Part shown: in pieces, positions 4,979 to 6,961 of the stretch | Layout of the letters: each line of letters opens with the position of its first letter | Numbering within the stretch: position 1 is the first letter of the stretch | NCBI GenBank assembly: GCA_003353825.1 | Contig: PIVW01000312.1 | Location: 1-6,961 of the forward strand | Direction of reading: 5' to 3' | Source of the DNA: Chloroflexota bacterium | Lineage (GTDB): Bacteria; Chloroflexota; Anaerolineae; J102 | Length of the DNA stretch: 6,961 bases | Made by a program: the position numbers and the translations under genes | The notes under the pieces: generated by a model | Databases searched by the model: none | Told to the model about the DNA's origin: nothing | Seen by the model: the letters and a program-made list of their open reading frames with translations, nothing else

Positions 4979-6396
4979 CGCGATTGTTGTTACTCATCCC
5001 CTTGCTGTTGCTCGTCGCCGCATGCTCTAGGGGCGAAAAAGACGCTGAACCTGATAACCAGGAGATCGTCGCTGTCGCAGCAAGTCCCGTGGCTACAGTA
5101 ACGTCTCCCCCTACCGCCACACCAACCGTACAGCCCACCCATACCTCCACGTCGATTCCGCCGACGCTGACACCAACACCCAGCCTCACACCGACATCGA
5201 CACAAACCCCAACACCCACACAAACCCCTATTCACCCTCTGTCCATCGAGTATCTGAGACAGCAAGATTATGCGGGTGAAGGATTGACGATCGAGCGAGA
5301 ACTCAAGCCCGGCGTCAACTACGACCGCTATATCGCCTCCTATCTTTCAGAAGGCGACAAGAATTTCGCCCTATTGACCGTACCCAGGGGTGAGAAACCG
5401 GCAAGCGGATGGCCGGTCATTATCTTTAATCACGGGTACATCCCTCCATATCAATACCGCACCACTGAACGCTACGTGGCTTATGTCGATGGTTTTGCCC
5501 GTAACCAGTACATTGTCTTCCGTCCCGATTATCGCGGGCATGGAAATTCCGAGGGATACGCCCAAGGCGCATACAGTCATCCTGGCTACACCATCGACGT
5601 GCTCAACGCCGTAGAAGCAATGAAAAACTACGCCGAGTCTGACCCCGATCGCATCGGTATGTGGGGTCATTCGATGGGCGGCTGGATCACGCTGCGCTCG
5701 ATGGTAGTATCGCCGGACGTGAAAGCGGGTGTTATTTGGGGCGGCGTTGTCGGCGCCTATGAGGATCTCCTCACTCGCTGGCGACGTGGTGATCGTCCCA
5801 CACCGACGCCGAGCCCTTATAGCAGGCGTGGTCGCTGGCGCAACAGTTTGACTTACGCATACGGTACACCAGAAGAAAATCCTGAATTCTGGCAGTCGAT
5901 TTCGGCCAATTTCTTTCTGGAAGACCTAGCCGGACCCATCCAACTCCACCACGCCCGGGGAGATACGACGGTACCGGTCGAATTCTCGGAGATACTGCAC
6001 GAGCAGGGCATCGACAGTGGCATGCCGATCGAGTTACACGCGTACCCGCGTGATAATCATAATATTTCGGCGAATTTTAATAAAGCCATGGCAAGTTCCG
6101 TTGCCTTTTTCGATCGCTGGCTCAAACAGCCTGTCGCTTTGAGTGAATCTGAGTTGCCGACAGTTTTCACGGGCGCCAGGGCGACGAACTTGCGTGCAGG
6201 ACCTGGCACGGATTTTGATATCGTCGGTTCAATGCAGCCGGGCGAGAGTCTGCCTATTGTTGGTAGCAATGTCGACCGCAGTTGGTGGCAGGTACAGACA
6301 AGCGACGGCCTGGTCTGGGTGGCAGTGGATGTAACATTAGCCGCGCATACAACTGCCGTGCCGGTCACTGAGGAAGCAGCGGGGCCAGGTAATTGA
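4966..6396 (+). CDS. Alpha/beta-hydrolase (S9/dienelactone-hydrolase-like) lipoprotein with Thr/Pro linker and C-terminal SH3b
   Basis: This is a 476-residue secreted, lipid-anchored hydrolase. The signal peptide begins MTHRTR, has a Leu-rich core, and ends in lipobox VAAC with lipidated Cys20. Residues about 42-90 are a Thr/Pro/Ser linker (TPTPSLTPTSTQTPTPTQTP). The catalytic domain (about 95-388) has an oxyanion-type NHGY (155-158), 'PDYRGHGNSEG', nucleophile Ser236 in GHSMGG, acid Asp333 in ARGDTTVP and His365 in PRDNHN: a complete triad in the order of prolyl-oligopeptidase-like and dienelactone-hydrolase-like enzymes. A Pro/Arg-rich insert (RGDRPTPTPSPYSRRGRWR, about 274-292) sits where a lid is often found. 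A C-terminal SH3b domain (about 400-458) reads 'ATNLRAGPGTDFDIVG...SWWQVQ..DGLVWVA'; such domains usually bind cell-wall or surface polymers. The substrate (peptide or ester) cannot be read from sequence. The start at 4966 is fixed by the signal peptide, since every upstream in-frame ATG meets a stop at 4924. Confidence 0.92.
   Translation: MTHRTRLLLLIPLLLLVAACSRGEKDAEPDNQEIVAVAASPVATVTSPPTATPTVQPTHTSTSIPPTLTPTPSLTPTSTQTPTPTQTPIHPLSIEYLRQQDYAGEGLTIERELKPGVNYDRYIASYLSEGDKNFALLTVPRGEKPASGWPVIIFNHGYIPPYQYRTTERYVAYVDGFARNQYIVFRPDYRGHGNSEGYAQGAYSHPGYTIDVLNAVEAMKNYAESDPDRIGMWGHSMGGWITLRSMVVSPDVKAGVIWGGVVGAYEDLLTRWRRGDRPTPTPSPYSRRGRWRNSLTYAYGTPEENPEFWQSISANFFLEDLAGPIQLHHARGDTTVPVEFSEILHEQGIDSGMPIELHAYPRDNHNISANFNKAMASSVAFFDRWLKQPVALSESELPTVFTGARATNLRAGPGTDFDIVGSMQPGESLPIVGSNVDRSWWQVQTSDGLVWVAVDVTLAAHTTAVPVTEEAAGPGN
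5104..5241 (+). repeat. Low-complexity ACC/CCA-rich linker-coding region
   Basis: This stretch codes for the Thr/Pro/Ser linker of the hydrolase lipoprotein. It has many near-repeats such as ACACCAACACCC and ACACAAACCCC on the + strand with very few G, so it is strongly strand-asymmetric. It probably grows and shrinks by slippage. Confidence 0.7.
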
Positions 6397-6401
6397 CAAA
6401 C

Positions 6402-6824
6402 ATGAGCAGTTGTCTTCACAAGTGCTTGCTGGCGCTTCCCGTCCTCCTGATGACGGCCTGTGCCAGTGTGCAGGGTTTCAGCGGACCGGAACCGGAACCC
6501 ATTGTGGTTGCCGAAGCCAGCCCGCTGGCAACGGAGATCGTCATAAGCGATCCAACCACGGTCGCAACAGCGGAGACGCAGCCCGGCCCCTCGCATACAC
6601 CGACACCCAACCCTGAGAGTGTTGCAGAATTCAAATTATGGTCAAGTAGCGGCGCTCTCGAAGCGTCGTTATGGTGGCGTTCATCCCTTCGACAAGCTCA
6701 GGACAAGCTTGGCCTGGAAATCGCACTTGGGCAGGCCGCGGCGGCGGGCCTGGCGAGCGCCGAGATAGCGCACGAGGACGGCAATGTGGCGTTCGACGGT
6801 CGAACGCAGCTTCATGTCCTCTAG
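6402..6824 (+). CDS. Thr/Pro-linker lipoprotein, probably interrupted after about 80 residues
   Basis: ATG 6402 starts 5 bases after the hydrolase stop (TGA 6394-6396), so the two are likely translated from one transcript. The N-terminus is a lipoprotein signal ending LMTAC with lipidated Cys20, followed by a linker (about 21-75) with PEPEPIV and SHTPTPNPE, the same design as the preceding hydrolase. No functional domain follows. From about residue 95 the frame reads SLRQAQDKL, which is what the interspersed repeat at 6685-6710 encodes in this frame. It then runs antisense through a transposase gene to TAG 6822-6824. The 140-residue product is therefore probably not the original protein: the lipoprotein's body has been cut off by insertion or rearrangement. 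The native sequence ends somewhere between about 6630 and 6684. What the missing domain was cannot be told. An in-frame TTG at 6393 overlaps the previous stop and is less likely as start. Confidence 0.6.
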   Translation: MSSCLHKCLLALPVLLMTACASVQGFSGPEPEPIVVAEASPLATEIVISDPTTVATAETQPGPSHTPTPNPESVAEFKLWSSSGALEASLWWRSSLRQAQDKLGLEIALGQAAAAGLASAEIAHEDGNVAFDGRTQLHVL

Positions 6825-6961
6825 GAAGTCATCCGTCTGGGCGTAGGTGCGGGCTTGAGCCAGTACGGAGCGGTGATCGCTAATGAAGACCTGACGCATG
6901 CGGTCGGGAGGGAGCTTGTCGCCGCGACAGGCCTGGGCCAGGGGACAGCCGGCGCACTGGG
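6681..6961 (-). CDS. C-terminal part of an IS1182-like transposase (5' end outside window, 3' end apparently replaced)
   Basis: On the minus strand the frame is open from the window's right edge (first full codon at 6959) to TGA 6683-6681. It begins QCAGCPLAQACRGDKLPPDR, a Cys motif (C-x2-C-x5-C) typical of IS1182/IS5-type transposases shortly before the last catalytic segment. Next comes 'STVERHIAVLVRYLGARQARRRGLPKCDFQ', which matches the conserved C-terminal block of these DDE enzymes, where the Glu of 'VE' is probably the third catalytic acid. Family members normally run on after 'K..FQ' for a further hydrophobic segment (of the kind '..AA..NL'). Here the frame passes straight into the interspersed repeat (LVLSLSKG) and stops. 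The element therefore looks broken at this end and is probably inactive. No terminal inverted repeat could be recognised. The ATG at 6899 is internal, not the start. Confidence 0.75.
   Translation of the reverse strand, partial: QCAGCPLAQACRGDKLPPDRMRQVFISDHRSVLAQARTYAQTDDFLEDMKLRSTVERHIAVLVRYLGARQARRRGLPKCDFQAKLVLSLSKG
6685..6710. repeat. Interspersed repeat of the CCTTCGACAAGCTCAGG type
   Basis: CCCTTCGACAAGCTCAGG (6685-6702) continues as ACAAGCTT (6703-6710), so GACAAGCT occurs twice (6691-6698 and 6702-6709). From memory, this short sequence is scattered in high copy through many environmental bacterial genomes. It produces the characteristic spurious peptides SLRQAQDKL, PSTSSGQA and LVLSLSKG in the three frames read here. 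It lies exactly between the lipoprotein remnant and the transposase remnant. Confidence 0.65.

Noticed and set aside
4821..5219. Minus-strand open frame of 132 codons across the repeat array and Thr/Pro linker
   Set aside because: Its Val/Gly-rich and 'RWVICDG' repeats are the antisense image of the tandem array and linker; the + strand gene has a signal peptide and a complete catalytic domain.
6057..6596. Minus-strand open frame of 179 codons opposite the SH3b region and the lipoprotein start
   Set aside because: No recognisable domain, and it lies antisense to a clear SH3b domain and a lipoprotein signal peptide.

Overview
The window reads as bacterial chromosome, most likely from the phylum Chloroflexota (Anaerolineae/Caldilineae-like, probably an environmental genome). 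The reasons are indirect. There are surface lipoproteins with long Thr/Pro 'TPTPT' linkers, an SH3b module fused to a hydrolase, weak or absent Shine-Dalgarno sites, and an intergenic repeat of the CCTTCGACAAGCTCAGG type that I recall from such genomes. No rRNA, tRNA, CRISPR array or phage gene is visible. All genes lie on the + strand except a transposase remnant at the right edge.

Layout. Positions 1-266 hold the 3' end of a small Gly/Phe/Arg-rich protein. Positions 267-419 are a structured intergenic region with a 15-bp tandem repeat, a perfect 14-bp-stem hairpin and an overlapping alternative hairpin. Next come an HtrA/DegP-type lipoprotein serine protease (420-1715), a membrane-anchored YceI-domain protein on a Glu/Pro/Ala stalk (1797-2690), an OmpR-family response regulator (2716-3402) and a HAMP sensor histidine kinase (3435-4793). 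Gaps between these four genes are 81, 25 and 32 bp. They look like one envelope-stress module in which the two-component system plausibly controls the protease and the YceI protein, as CssRS and CpxAR do for htrA/degP elsewhere.

The most unusual segment is 4879-4978. Seven tandem 14/15-bp units each begin with ATG. The seventh unit is itself the start of the next gene, an alpha/beta-hydrolase lipoprotein with a C-terminal SH3b domain (4966-6396). The 14-bp units close their reading frame in a TGA that overlaps the next unit's ATG (ATGA). This gives a ladder of three mini-ORFs, each joined to the next by a 4-base start/stop overlap and ending on the real start codon. The only Shine-Dalgarno-like sequence lies in front of the first unit.

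The right end (6402-6961) holds the start of a second Thr/Pro-linker lipoprotein whose body is missing. It runs into a short interspersed repeat and then, antisense, the C-terminal part of an IS1182-like transposase that itself seems to lack its normal end. This is a decayed insertion site.
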